A DNA stretch of 64,000 bases from positions 11,968,501 through 12,032,500 of the forward strand of contig JAPTOF010000008.1 of assembly GCA_028554755.1 (NCBI GenBank), read 5' to 3'. A model generated the notes under the pieces. That model did no database searches. It was not told the origin of the DNA and was given only the letters and a program-made list of their open reading frames with translations. Source of the DNA: Cordia subcordata (taxonomy: Eukaryota > Streptophyta > Magnoliopsida > Boraginales > Cordiaceae). The position numbers and the translations under genes are program-made. Below, piece by piece: positions 1 to 12,369 of the stretch; position 1 is the first letter of the stretch; each line of letters opens with the position of its first letter.

Positions 1-1100
1 TTTTATTTTTTTCCTCTTTTTCCCCAAAAGTGGCTTAGTTTCATATGTGAAAGTGCGTGTGATGTGCATTTTTTAGGCATTGGCGGAGCCAGGGCCTTAA
101 TTAGAGTTCGTAGGTGCACATATTCATGTATAAATTTTTAATACAAATTAAAATTTTAATTGTAAAAATATATAATATCAATACAAAATTAATATATTAA
201 TAATAACATACAAAAGACAAAAAAAAAATTATTACAATGGTTATGAATAGAAAGTACTTTTATAATTATCATCAGTATGACTTCATAATTTGAAATCTTT
301 GAATAATCAACTAATTATCTATAGTAACATGCACAGACGAAATTAATAAATTCTATGTTAAGTCTGAAACAATAAAAAAATTGGGAGGCTTAAATAGAGC
401 ACCCTGGCTTAAGATTTGGGTGTCATATAGTAGTAGGTATGAGGGGGGTGTCAATTTTTTTCTCCCCTCAAAGAAGTCTTACTTTAATTAAGTACATAAA
501 TTTTTTCAAAGAAAAAGTTGAGGGGACTTTATTTTGGCAACTTAACAGACATTATATTGAGGCATACTTTCATAATTTTGATTACGATTAGGTTAAATTG
601 TCACAAGTCATTCAATCTGCACAAGGTTCTGTAAGATTAATGGAATAAGTAAAATAAAACAAAAAAAGAAAAGAAAAGAAAAATCTGTTTCATGGACAAT
701 TTGAAGGGAAAAAAAAGGCTCCGCAAGTAATCTGAAATTTTGTAAAAGCTTAATAGCTTATGAAACAATTTCTTCTATCTTACATAGTAAAATTAGTATG
801 CTATATAGCTACTTAAAACTGAAGATCTTTTGAAACTATTGAAGTGGATAAAATGGAACAAAAGAATTGTTTAATCAGGCCATTCGAAACAAAAAAGAAA
901 AATTGCGAGTAATTTAAAAGTTTATGCAAATTTAGTGACATATGACATAATTTACTCTTTCGAATATTAATACAAACAACTCAAATTAAAAGGGAACAAA
1001 AATGTTATATAATATAATCAGGCGATCGAACCAAAATTGGCCATTCCGAGGCACAGAAAAATTAGAAGAATATGAAAAATTTTAAGAATTTTAGTTTAAA
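1..1100. other. AT-rich intergenic DNA with a dispersed-repeat fragment
   Basis: No gene is recognisable here. A motif GGCGGAGCCAGG at about 79-90 opens a stretch that resembles two other places in the window (15750 and 60505), so part of this segment is probably a copy of a dispersed element. The rest is AT-rich with short A-tracts and no coding pattern. Confidence 0.4.
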
Positions 1101-1512
1101 GCCCATTTGACTTTGCTTTTCCTTAAACTGCTTACAAGCAATTGATAGATTTAAATAGTTTTTGATACTTATAAACAATTGAATGAATAAGTAGAGAAGT
1201 GTTTAAATAGATATACTTATAAGTTGTTAATATATTTGGAAATATGTGCTTATAAACAATAGTTTTTATTTTATTAAAATAACTAAAAAGGGCCTCTTGT
1301 GTTAACAATAGTTGTGAAATAAAATTAGTTTTTAGTGAATATAAATGTCTTTTTATTTGATCAATTTCCATTACTTATAAGTTGCTAAAAAGAAGTTGGA
1401 TGTGTTTTTTTTTTTTTTTGTTACTTATAAATATAATTTATCATACGTATAAATGTTATTTTTTTGACTGATAGACAAGTTTGATCAATTTATAAACAAT
1501 GCCAAACACCCT
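1101..1512. repeat. MITE-like element, family A (GTTTGGC / GCTTATAAGC ends)
   Basis: The left end reads about ATTTGACTTTGCTTTTCCTT and continues into CTGCTTACAAGC. The right end is TTATAAACAATGCCAAACACCC. Read as reverse complement, the right end matches the left as an imperfect terminal inverted repeat. The same ends recur at 42776-42893 and 62061-62450. The interior is AT-rich with repeated CTTATAA words. There is no transposase, so it would be non-autonomous. Assignment to a hAT-like superfamily is inference only. Confidence 0.5.
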
Positions 1513-2282
1513 CTTATTGATCCCAACAAAAAGGTATTCGTTTAATTTTTCTTTAGAGGGTAATGCAATATGGTGACTGTAATTTTCTAGTTTTGAATTT
1601 TGAAAGACACACATGCAATTGAATTTGCACTACAATGAAGCAAGATAATCTCAAAGTCAAGAGATTTACATGATTATTTTGAAGGCTGTAGTGTTTATCA
1701 CGCAATCAGGAGACAATATCATTGGAGTTTTAAATAAAAGCAAGACTTTTAGGTTTTGAGAAGACATTTCTACCAGTCTCATGTTGTGGGTTAAACTCAA
1801 TATTAAAAGCATTCGAAGTAATAAAGTCAAAAATTTTGGATAAAGTTTCGTGTAGTAACATCGTCTTAGATGGCACGCACTGGATTCCTTTTTCTAATTA
1901 TTCTTTTATAATGGAAAAAAACTATTCATGAGTAAAGTAGCAAAGTTAAGAATCTTAAATTAAGGGTGTGCATTAATTAAGGTAAATCGATTACCAAATT
2001 GAAATTTTGGATACGGAAAATTGGATTTGGAGATGAGGGGAATTGGGAAAAAAAATTGGGTTTGGGGTCGGGAAATTGGGTAGGTAAATTGAAATTAATT
2101 TTGAATTTTCAGAACCTGATTATTAAAAATATTTCATACATACATATATACATATCTTAAAAAAATTTTCGAGATTCCCTAGTCTTCAATGATTTTTTCT
2201 CCTTCCCCATTTCCCCAAAATTATTTTGGTGAAATTTTTTTTGTTGATTTGGGCGGAGATTCTTAATGAACACCTTATATAT

Positions 2283-3055
2283 AGGGCCTGTTCGGCGCAA
2301 TTAACAGATTAGATATCGGATAGCTGTTTAAGTAGTGGATTGCAGTTTGGATAGCAGAGAGTGTTGTGTTTTAGCGGTTTGCGGACAGCTGTTTCAGCGG
2401 ATTGTTTTAAACGTGTTCAATAAAACTAACTGTTTGGTTAGCTGATCAATGCAAAATGACAAAAAAAGACATCGGCTATTATTGTTGTGATGGTGATGAT
2501 GATGATAATAATAATAATAATTATTATTATTAAAATAATTAAGATAATTTATTTTATAATTAAATATATTTTTCTTAAAATAATATTTTATTGATAAAGC
2601 ATAATAAAATTACTTTTTTTTTAAAATTAAATTTATTAATATTATAAAAAAATATTTTTTATTATAGAAATATTTTAACTAATTGAAAATTTAATATTTT
2701 TGAAAAAATAACAAATAAGACCTATACTTTTTAATATATTTTGATATAGATAGAATTTCAAATTAATTTTTGTGCTATTTTGTATTTATATTTGTGAAAG
2801 AAAATATAAAAATGTAAATGAAATTGGATAGAGGGTATAATTACCAAAAAGATATCAATGAGAGGATAGTATTGCCAAAAAAGGTGAAATACTAAACTCT
2901 ACTTTGAAATATTAATAATATTAGTTTTTCACAAATACTACTTCAAACACTATTTGGAATAAAACACTATTTTATTGAACATCCAAAATGGAAGAAGCTG
3001 TGTTTTGACTTTGTCAACACACTAACTACTTAAAACACTATTACCAAATAGGGTC
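2283..3055. repeat. Terminal-inverted-repeat element, about 770 bp
   Basis: The left end (GGGCCTGTTCGGCGC) and right end (ACCAAATAGGGTC, reversed) form a long imperfect inverted repeat. Shared blocks include TTTAAGTAGT and TGTTCAATAAAA on opposite strands. The interior is AT-rich with a short TAA/ATT microsatellite (2500-2532). No coding capacity is visible, so this looks like a non-autonomous DNA transposon or MITE. Confidence 0.5.
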
Positions 3056-4194
3056 ATAATCTTGTCTAAAAGAGTGATTTGAGTTAGTTAAACTCAAGAT
3101 TGTTAAAATTAGCCGAAATAATATTTCTTACCAATAGAAATGGACTATGTTTCCCAGTATATCTCATTATTGAGATTGATTCTTTGGTTATTTTTAACTT
3201 GCTAAAGTGGACTTATGCCTTATTTTAGCACAATCAGGCCTCTCCTAGAGAATTGTAAGAGAGTTTTTTTTAAATAGGAAAGCTAATTGTCGCTTGAGGC
3301 ACGTGGGGTATGGATTGGCATTTGGTAGGGTAATATAGGTCTAGACAATTCTCTTGGACCTAGAAATCTCTGGTATAGGACACTGGTAGTGTGTGCAAGA
3401 GGGGCTCAAGTAGGAGCTCACCAAATTGGATATAAAGGCATGTGTCGACCACATTTGGCTGGTGAGGAACATATTGAGAATCTTTAGCAGCCAATTTAAC
3501 ATTGAAGAACAAATCCTTCAACATATTTTTGGAGATGTTGGGGGTCGAATTAACTTGCAATATAAATATATAGCCTGTGTAAAATTTGAAAGATTGCTAT
3601 TGTACAGACAACTCATTGCTTGATCTGTAGTCTTGAAGTTGATTAAATGAATTGAAAGGATTATTGCCTAGTCAAAAAAAAAAATGTTTTTTAAAACCTA
3701 GATCCTTGATCAAATATCCAATCCACTTATTATACTCTTGGAATAAAATAGAAAGGACATATAAGACATCACTTAAAAGAATAATTAGGTACAAACTTCT
3801 GCCTTCCTTTCAAAAGAAGAAAAGAGAAAGAAAGTACTTTTCCTCTAATGAGAGATCTTTGATGTTTTTTAGCACAATGTAACACTACTTTAAGAAACCA
3901 AAAGGGGAGTGTTTTTTCACAAGATAAAGGACATGTGCGAAGCGATTGAAAGGGCAACAAATTGGAGAGATCAAGTCCTTTTCTATATTTACAATGAAAC
4001 TTTTTCATATTCAACGTTGCCATTATGCTAGTTAAAAAGGATTTTCCAAGTCAAGAAGAAGATACTTTTTCAGGATATAGTAGGCCAAGTTATCAATATA
4101 ATTCTACAAGAATGTTCAAAGCCTACTCAACATTTTTTTTTTCTAGTTATCGGTGATTTTTGGTGTGAGATCAAACTTGGTGCTGAGAATATGA
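3056..4194. other. Intergenic, no recognisable gene
   Basis: Short open frames on both strands (for example 3426-3623 plus and 3769-4023 minus) show no family resemblance, no splice-site pattern and no codon bias I can support. I treat the stretch as non-coding. Confidence 0.4.
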
Positions 4195-4426
4195 GGGCAT
4201 GGTTGGATTAGTTTTTTTTTTTTAAAGGAAAAAGTACTTTTTTCTTGAAAAAATTATATTAAATTTGTAATAACTATTTGATTTGGCTTTAAAAAAAGTT
4301 GAAACTTTGAAAAAAAGCTCAAATACATTTTTTTTAAAAGTCAGAATTTTCAACTTCTCAAAAAAAATTATTTTTTTTAAAACTGTTAAAAAAGTGCTTT
4401 TGAAAAAAGCCAATTCAAACAGGCTC
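4195..4426. repeat. MITE-like element, family B (TTTGGATTAG / CAATCCAAAC ends)
   Basis: The left end GGGCATGGTTGGATTAG pairs with the right end CCAATTCAAACAGGCTC on the opposite strand. Between them are T-rich and A-rich runs carrying AAAGTACTTTT and AAGTGCTTTT. Related copies lie at 10945-11164, 40819-41001 and 43352-43552. No coding sequence. The short open frames here on both strands are by-products of the A/T runs. Confidence 0.55.
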
Positions 4427-4563
4427 TTATTCCTTTATGAAAAAGTTCTACAAAATGGAATGCTCATTCGAATAATCAAGTCGTTGTGTGTCTGGCGTAT
4501 GGAGTTTAGTAAGTAACCTTGCAAGTTTTTATTCCTTCATTTTTTTCCCTTCATCTAGTTAAT

Positions 4564-4645
4564 CAGTGTTTATTAGCACCTAAATACTTTTCAATGAATT
4601 TGTCAGTGTTTATTAGCACCTAAATACTTTTCAATGAATTTGTCA
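4564..4645. repeat. Exact 40-bp tandem duplication
   Basis: A 40-bp unit beginning CAGTGTTTATTAGCACC at 4564 is repeated without visible change at 4604. Perfect identity suggests a recent slippage or recombination event. No function is implied. Confidence 0.85.
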
Positions 4646-5435
4646 TGTAGTTTAAAGAAAAAGAAAAAAAAAATTAATAGGTTGGCATAAACATCATTAC
4701 TTCACCGACCTTTTTTTCCCTTAAATATTTGAAACTGTTTTCCTTTTTTAAGAGAGTTTGATACAAATATTTGCATTACTACTTTCTTGCTCGTCTACCT
4801 TAGAAGCTGAAGCCCTTGCTATTAAGCAAGCTTGCATTCTTGTTAAATGCTTGAGATTTGAGAACATTATCAATGATACCTTGGTTGTCCACAATGCCAT
4901 CACGACTTCCGATATGATCTCCTCTTGAACCATTAAATCGATTATTAGAGATGTTATATTTTTCACTTTAGAGTATAGACTCATAGCTCTATCCAACAGT
5001 CAAATTTAGAGTAGAATAAAAATTCAATATAAAAAAAGAAAAATAGTTCAATTTTGTGCCAAAATAGTTATGCATACTGACATACATACTGTTATATATC
5101 GATCATTTAAGCCAATCAAGCAATTGAAGTATGTTAAAAGATAAATTTCAGCCTGACTACAACTCTACAGCCAGTTGAGAATATTTTTCAAACCGATCAA
5201 TTCCACATTATCTCACGTGGTAACTCAGTAGGTCCCTTATGAATTTTAAATTTTGAGTGTGAACAGACAATCTCGACCACGATTGGTTGTTAAAAAAAAA
5301 AAAAAAGCAGGCAGACATCCCATTATCAGGGCCCACCCCTCTGCTGTGCGGATTGAACGTGAGATGGAGCTACATCAACCTCAATATATCAAGCAAGATT
5401 TTCGGATAAGCTCATTATTTAATGGGAAAAAAACT

Positions 5436-5658
5436 GAAGTGGTGCATGTGAATGACACCCTGACAACGCGGGATCGAGTCCGTGTGGCGGCAATACTCCG
5501 CTGAAATATTGCGGGGGCTGTTGTTGGATTTCCACGCCCGTTGGTCCTCTCCCTGGTCGGGCTGCCACTCACGCACATCCCTCGATTTACCTCCCGCCTG
5601 GTTAAGGGGCCTCTGGCCAGGTGGGAAAGGGGTTCTCCTTTGGTTAACCCTTTTAGAA
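5436..5658 (+). mobile_element. Candidate tRNA-derived SINE
   Basis: A GC-richer island of about 220 bp lies in AT-rich surroundings. It contains GCGGGATCGAGTCC, close to the RNA polymerase III B-box consensus (GGTTCGANTCC). About 40 bp upstream, GTGGTGCATGTGAATG could be a weak A-box. It ends in a T-run followed by an A-rich tail. This layout is typical of plant SINEs, but no second copy lies in the window, so the call rests on the B-box and composition. Confidence 0.4.
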
Positions 5659-6390
5659 AAAAGAAAAAAAGAGAATGACATCCTGTTATACAATAGTTAG
5701 TAACACCGTGATGGTGACAAGGATATTATCATGATTTTTTTAATTAGAAAAACGAAAATTAAAAATTGGAACAAAAACTTATAAATTTGTAATATGTTAT
5801 GCCATGAAAAAGAAGGAAAATAACAAAAAAATAAAAAAATAAAAGAAAAAAAAGAAGAGAGAAACAATAAAATAAAAGAAAATTAGTGTAATACTTGATT
5901 GCTTGGTCACTTGCTCAAGAGGTTTGTCTGATAATATGATTAATATCGACAATAAGTTAAATATTCAATTATTTTAAAATATGAAGTTATTTTATGGACA
6001 ATTATAAAATATAATTTTATTTACAACGACTTTAATTATTTATTTATGTTTCTTGTGAAAATTAAGATGTCATAAAATTTGTACATAAATGTGCCTTGCT
6101 GAACTTTGGGTCTTGACTTTGCCATTGCTATTATAGCTAGTCTGATGCCTTCAAGTTCAAAATGGATATGGCATAAAGGGTTGAATGGAGTGAGAAGATA
6201 ACAATTATATTGCTCATCCTAACAGAGGCTTCGAATTCTATTTTTCCCTAATCTATATTGTCGTCATTTATACAGTAACATACATTAAAGTGTATTGCAA
6301 TTTTGTAGTTTGAAAAATAACAACCTTAGTAATCCTATCTGTCCAATGAGTAGATTTTGTCTTATGTAAATTGCATTGAAGTTTGAAACC

Positions 6391-6600
6391 CTTATAGTTT
6401 GTCATAAATACATATTACTTTCCTCTAGTTTCAAAAGAGGCGTGCTGTGGTGTTAAAATATATAACATGCATATCCTGAAAAATAGACATGGTAGACCCT
6501 GTAGTCCTAAAAAATGGTAGCACATATGTCCCTTAAAAAAATATTCGTGCTTATTTTAAAATTAAAAAAAAAAAAACATATATTTATGACAAATTATAAG
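6391..6600. repeat. Short inverted-repeat element
   Basis: CTTATAGTTTGTCATAAATA at 6391 is mirrored by TATTTATGACAAATTATAAG at 6581-6600 on the opposite strand, giving arms of about 22 bp around a 165-bp AT-rich centre. The phrases about 'tagaccctgtagtcctaaaa' resemble text at 15230-15400, so this is probably a member of a dispersed non-autonomous family. Confidence 0.45.
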
Positions 6601-6959
6601 AGAATACCGTACAATTTATCGTTTTACTTTGAAGACTCTGACGAGACGCTCCAACGCAAAAGGCTTTTTGCCTCCAATTGAGAGGAGTTTCGTCGACTTC
6701 AAGAATTGGGTTGGAGAATGGCCAATCGTCTTCTGCTATTGCTGTGTGATGGGTGCGCACTGTGGACTAATATTGTTCCACTGTTTTTCACTTTGCGTAG
6801 GGTCATAGTGCACGATCACATAATTGTAAGAGGTGGGAACACTCACAGGTTGGGTCCATTGTTAGGTGGAGACACCTGATACGTGCAATCATCTCAAGTT
6901 TTTTAGTTCATTGTTTGTATATGCAATATTTTACAAGTGGAATTTGGAAGATCTGATGA

Positions 6960-7002
6960 TCAAGTTAAATATATATATATATATATGTATATGTATGTAT
7001 AT

Positions 7003-7037
<35 letters not shown>

Positions 7038-7050
7038 CATATATATTGTT
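6960..7050. repeat. Compound AT/AC microsatellite
   Basis: Runs of TA, then ATGT, then AC, then TA follow each other over about 90 bp. The short open frames rich in tyrosine and isoleucine over this stretch arise from the microsatellite and are not genes. Confidence 0.85.
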
Positions 7051-7813
7051 TTGGGTCAAGAAAAGATTCACTTCGAAATTACTAAGCATCAACTAATTAA
7101 CTTTCTTGAACACAAAAGCTTAAATCCAATTCTGAGGAATTCTCTCTAATCTAATATCTATAGCAAGTCACTCCACCACCCCATTTGCATTCCTATAAAT
7201 ATGATCAAGATAGTTAAAACTGTGAAAATTGTGTAATTTTACCGACTAAGGTTATCAAATATTTGACAAATTTTATCAGGGTTCTTGTTTCTCACTCTGT
7301 ATGCCTTCAAGTAGAATATTGAACAATATCAATTGAAATTGAGAAATTCAACAGTGATCTGTTTAGCATATTGGTTCTATGTATATTAGTGATATCTTGA
7401 TAGTGTGAAAGACAATGTATTAAATATGACAATTATAAAAAAGAAAATAAAAGATGTTTCATGAAGCTTATTGAACTACAATATAATAATTTAATTCTTT
7501 TTTTCTTTCCTTTGAAATGATGAAATCCCCTAGTAATTCAGATCGAGTGTAGACCCAAATCAAATTCTTACTACTACAGTAATTAATTATTAATTCGAAA
7601 GAATTTATAAATCATAGCCAACTTTTGGGTACATAATGATTGCACTTGGGAAGACAGGGTTCTTTCCAACTAATTCCAAGTGCTTGACAATTGAGGAGTT
7701 TAGAGACTTCACCACCTTATGCATAATAAAGAAGGGTTTTGTTGCTTAATGCAGTTTAACCATTGGGGGATGCCCACAATCAGAGTGCAAAAGAAGTCTT
7801 GCTATCATAATTC

Positions 7814-7844
<31 letters not shown>

Positions 7845-9800
7845 ATTCATAGCTTAATTATAAATAGATGATTTTTCCTTTCTATTGAAGCTAGAATAAA
7901 AGTCTTCTTATGCTCACGAAGGAAAGAATAGTCTTGCAATAGCAATATGATTATCAGGCCTTGACAATATCATAATTGATGCTAAGGAAATGTTTTAAAC
8001 GACTGAAGCTAATTATCGTTTATTTCTTATTATCGTTTATCACTTTCTATATATATTCAGTTAGCATACTGACGTAGTAATTTCTCTATTTTTATAAGTA
8101 AAAAATGATAAGTTAGTGCTGAGAGAAAATATGTTGTATAACTAAAAAAGAAACACACCAAAGACTTAGTGACCAAGTGATATGTCTATCACTTGTGAGT
8201 GGTCTAGAAATTAATTTTTATTAGTTATGTGTAATTGGTCTTTGACTTCATTTGAAGAGAGAGAAAAAAAACACAGACACACGCACAAAAAGATTAAAAA
8301 AAGTAAAAAACACATCAGCGAAAGTCAACAAATCAATGAAAATTAGAACTTTTTGGCACTTCGGAAGCTTCGAAGGAAGTTTCTTAAAGATTTATGAACA
8401 TGTTGATCGATAAAAACAAATCCATAGTTTAGTACCTCTCGCAGTTAGTTACCATTCGCCAAGTATCACCATGCGTACAGATAAAACAGAATAATTACAT
8501 AAAATAATAAAACGTGATCAGCCAAGAGTGGGAGTCACCGAGTGATCAACCTGACTAAGATAAGATGGATTTTCTTATTCTATATTTAATTATAGATTTT
8601 TTCTTCTCCTTAATATTATTATTGTTGTTATTATTATTGTTATTATTATTTAGTTGTCATCAATCAAAGAAAAAAAATCATGAAAGTAAGGAGTTAAAAC
8701 AAAACTAACAAATTTAAATAAAACAATAATCACTATTATTGTGTCTTACCTTAAAAAAAAAAAGACATTATCGAAAGAATTGCCAAAATCTCTTAGCACA
8801 TTACATGAAAATCAATCTATTCTACCAAGGCGACCATCAATCTGGTAGAGGAATGTTATTTGCTAAAGTTTATATTTATGAAACTCGAACATTTTGAGCT
8901 TTCCAAAAATTTAAATTAAAGTTCGATTTTTTCAAGATCAAACTTTTGTGAAACTTGACATAAAAATATTATAGAGAATTTGGTAGGAATATGAAGAGTT
9001 TGACAGGAATCATTCAGATTTTAGCAGCACTTTCTGACCAACAAAAATTTATTTTCAAAGACAAATATACTATTTTGAAAATTACTTCCGAAACTATATT
9101 AATTTCAAGACAATAATATTTTTTTCATATTATCTGTGTACATAACCCGTTGGAAATGTGAAATCTATTAAGTATAAACTGTGTACCAGATTTACATCAA
9201 CTGGTCATTCATGCTTCTAATGACTTCTCACTCAACTCAGCAAAGCTCACTTTTTTGCAATCCGAAACAAGATGATCTGCGCTGGTTTTTAAGTTAGCTT
9301 GATTAGTTTAAAGTCCAATTTAATTTAAGTTAATAAACGTATTTATTTTAAGATAAAAGTCTACTTTTAAGCAAGAAAAAAAAGCTCTGTATCTTTAAAC
9401 ACTTTATTAAAAAAATTAATAAATACATTTACTATTTTATCCTTACTTTTTATCTTTATTTCTAAATTATCTTTTATCCTTTTATTGAAGCCATGCCCTT
9501 TTACGTTGTTATTAAGAACCATCTTCCAATCTCCTATTTTCATTTATGGCTATCTAGTTTTAAGATTATTATAAATTATAATAATACAGATATGTATGTC
9601 TTTCCCATATTGTAAGCTTTATTTAGTTTCTTTCTATTAGGTTTTCCATTTCCACTTCAGATGCAAAGTTGCATGAATGCTTGCCCCTGATGGACACCAA
9701 GTTATTTCCTGTGATTAAGGATTTTTCTTTTTGGGCTTTTTTTGTTGGGAAAGCAAAGTTTTTTCATTGCGGTCAGCAAAATTCATTTACAATCAAAATT
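7051..9800. other. Gene-free AT-rich intergenic DNA
   Basis: Nothing recognisable as a gene or RNA is present. There is a TA microsatellite at about 7815-7841 and a TTA/TTG-rich patch at 8610-8652. Other simple A- and T-runs occur throughout. Confidence 0.5.
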
Positions 9801-9814
9801 GAAATTCCTACCTA

Positions 9815-10430
9815 TTAGAGTTATCACCCCATCTAAAAGCTTAATTTTATAGAAGATATTGTATATTTATTTATTATATTCATCCCATCTAAAAGCTCAA
9901 TTTTATAGAAGATATTGTGTATTTATTTATTATATTGATAGGCCCCGTCACGTGCAGGTATAGTTTATTGCCTATCAGAGTTATCACCTCATTTAAAAAC
10001 TTATATTGACAAGTCCTGTCACGTGCAGGTATAGTTTTTTGCCTATCAGAATTATTACCTCATTTAAAAGTTTAAGTTTATGGAGAATATTGTGTATTTA
10101 TTTATTATATTGACAGACCCCGTCACATGCTGGTATAGTTTATTTTTGAGCCTTGTATGTGCATTTTTAATGTCATTTAAAAGTTTAAGAAGTTTAAGTT
10201 TGTAGAGGATATTGTGTATTTATTTATTGTATTGACAGGCACCGTCACATGCAGATATAGTTTATTTTTTAGCCTTGCACATGTATAATTTTAATGTTTT
10301 TAAATAGGTAGCAGTAAGTTTCAAGCTCATGACTTGAGTTTTGATACTATATTAGAGTTACCACATAATCTAAAAGCTTAATCTTATAAAGACGATATTA
10401 ATATATTTATTTATTATATTGACACAGCCC
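9815..10430 (-). mobile_element. Tandem array of miniature LTR (TRIM/SMART-like) units
   Basis: Read on the minus strand, a block of about 70 bp beginning TGTCAATATAATAAATAAAT and ending near GGTGATAACTCTAATA recurs five or six times. Blocks are joined by short linkers that end CACGTGACGGGGCC immediately before the next TGTCAATA. The first unit (about 10340-10430) is followed by TATAGTATCAAAACTC, which resembles a decayed tRNA-Met primer site (TGGTATCAGAGC). Repeated ends, a primer-site remnant and a G-rich run before the next repeat fit alternating LTR and internal parts of a very small retrotransposon. A related single unit lies at 38335-38610. The TRIM label is inference. Confidence 0.45.
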
Positions 10431-10944
10431 ACATCAGCAAATCATGAGGACATGGACGCGATTTTTTTGCATAATTCATAGCTTAATTATAACTGTATGA
10501 TTTTACCTTTCTGTTGAAGTTAGAATAAAAAGTCTTACTCATGCTTATGAAGGAAAGAACAATCATGCTATATGAATGTCATTTTCCAATATGATAATCA
10601 GGCCTTGACATATCATATATAATTGATGCTGAGGAAATGTTTTAAGCAACTGAAGCTAGTTGTTATTTACTTTTACATTATTGTTTATTATTTTTTATGT
10701 GTATGCTTAGTAGGTATACCAACTTAATCATTTTGCCATCTTTAACATAAAAAATAATTAGTGGGTGATGAGAAAAAATGTGATGCATAACAACTCGAAG
10801 AGACACAGACACCCAAAAAAAAAAAATCAATGAAAATTATTCTTTTGTCAAGAATCAATTAAAATTAGAACTTTTCGGCGGGTTCGTTTTGATTCCTAGG
10901 TTAGTTACCATTTCCCCAGTATCACCATGCGTCCATGTCACCAA

Positions 10945-11164
10945 GGTCCATTTAGATTGATTTTTTAATTAAGAAATTTGTAAGATAAAAACCTTTTTCT
11001 TTTTTTTGCCAATAAGCCTTTGGTTTTGTTACAAAAAATTAAAAGTTTAAAAAGAACTCAAATTTAATTTTCTCTAAAAGTAAAAAATTTTAACTTCTCA
11101 AAAATATTTTTTTCAAAAGTTATAAGAAAGAAGTGCTTTAAAAAAATAAAACAAAGCAAGTCCT
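10945..11164. repeat. MITE-like element, family B
   Basis: The left end GGTCCATTTAGATTGATTTT and right end AACAAAGCAAGTCC are degenerate versions of the family B ends. The inner part carries AAGTGCTTT and runs of A and T as in the copy at 4195. No coding sequence. Confidence 0.4.
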
Positions 11165-11340
11165 AAAACACTTAGAAATCATGAAAGAGACGCCCATTAA
11201 GGGCTAGTTTGGGCTTTTAGTTTAAAAATATATGTTTTGGAAAAGCTTTTAAAAATGGGCTTTTTTTGCTAAATTGACTTTTACTGCAAACAAAAATATA
11301 TTTGACTATTTTTACACGAAATGGACCTTTACTATTGCGG

Positions 11341-11988
11341 TGTTTGTTTGGGTCTTATTTTAAGATATTTATCTTATTTGACAACTTATGTGAAAAATAT
11401 TATTTGTTATCAACTTATAATAAGACACTTTTCATAAGATGCCTTATCTGTAATTATATAAAATAAGTTGGGTTTGAGTACTTATATCTTATCAGTTAGA
11501 AAATAAATAAAAATAAATATATAAAATATAAAATTAAAAAATTAAAAATTAAAATAAAATTTAAAAATAAATTATTAAATATTAAACTTAAAAATCAAAA
11601 AATTTAGAAATTAAAAAATTAAAGATATCAAAATTTAAAATAAAAAATAAAAAATAGAAAACTAAAAAATTTAAAAATCAAAAATCAAAAATCAAAAATT
11701 AAAAATTAAAAATGTAAAAAATTAAATTAAAAATTTCAAAATTTAAAATTTTTTTAAAAAATAAAAATTAATTAATCTTTATATTTTGTAATTTATTATT
11801 TAATTACAAAATTAAAATACCATGGCTGAAAATTAATAGCATTATTATCAAATTAACTTATCAAAGCATTTCAGTTTACAATCCAAACAGTCTTATTATA
11901 TCAGATACTTATTTCTTATAAAATACTTATCAGATAAGATACTTATCAGATTTCAGGTTTAAGATAAGATTATTCTAAACAAACTATA
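11341..11988. repeat. AT-rich terminal-inverted-repeat element
   Basis: The left end TGTTTGTTTGGGTCTTATTT continues into AAGATATTTATCTTAT. It pairs with the right end AAGATAAGATTATTCTAAAC plus AAACTATA on the opposite strand. The centre (11500-11760) is almost wholly A and T, with repeated AAAAATTAAAA words. No coding potential, so it is a non-autonomous element or its remnant. Confidence 0.4.
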
Positions 11989-12369
11989 AATGAGATGATG
12001 TTTGGTTTTACTTTAAGTGGTTTATCTAATTTATAAGAAAAGCATTTTAAAACTTATCATGTTAAAGTATTTTTCTTTTTATTCATTTTTATTAATTAGA
12101 TCAAAATTCTAGCAATTATTAAATTAAACTTATTTTTACTTTTATTATAATTTAAATTATTTATTTTATTTTTTTATAAAATTTGATTTCTAATTTATTA
12201 TATTTTATTAATTTTTATTTATATATTGTTATTTTATTTTAAAGAAATTTAAAATTTTTATTTTATTTCTAAAATTATTATATATATTTTATTTTTAAGC
12301 ATAATTATAATTTAAGAAATAATACTATTAAAATTCATGAGGATATCTTTGTCTAAAGAATTCTAAAAC

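Noticed and set aside
6866..7149. Two overlapping plus-strand ORFs
   Set aside because: They are generated by the AT/AC microsatellite and show only repetitive Tyr/Ile/His codons.
9815..10430. CRISPR-like array because of regular repeats
   Set aside because: The repeats vary in length and sequence, linkers are related to each other, and the DNA is plainly a plant nuclear genome.
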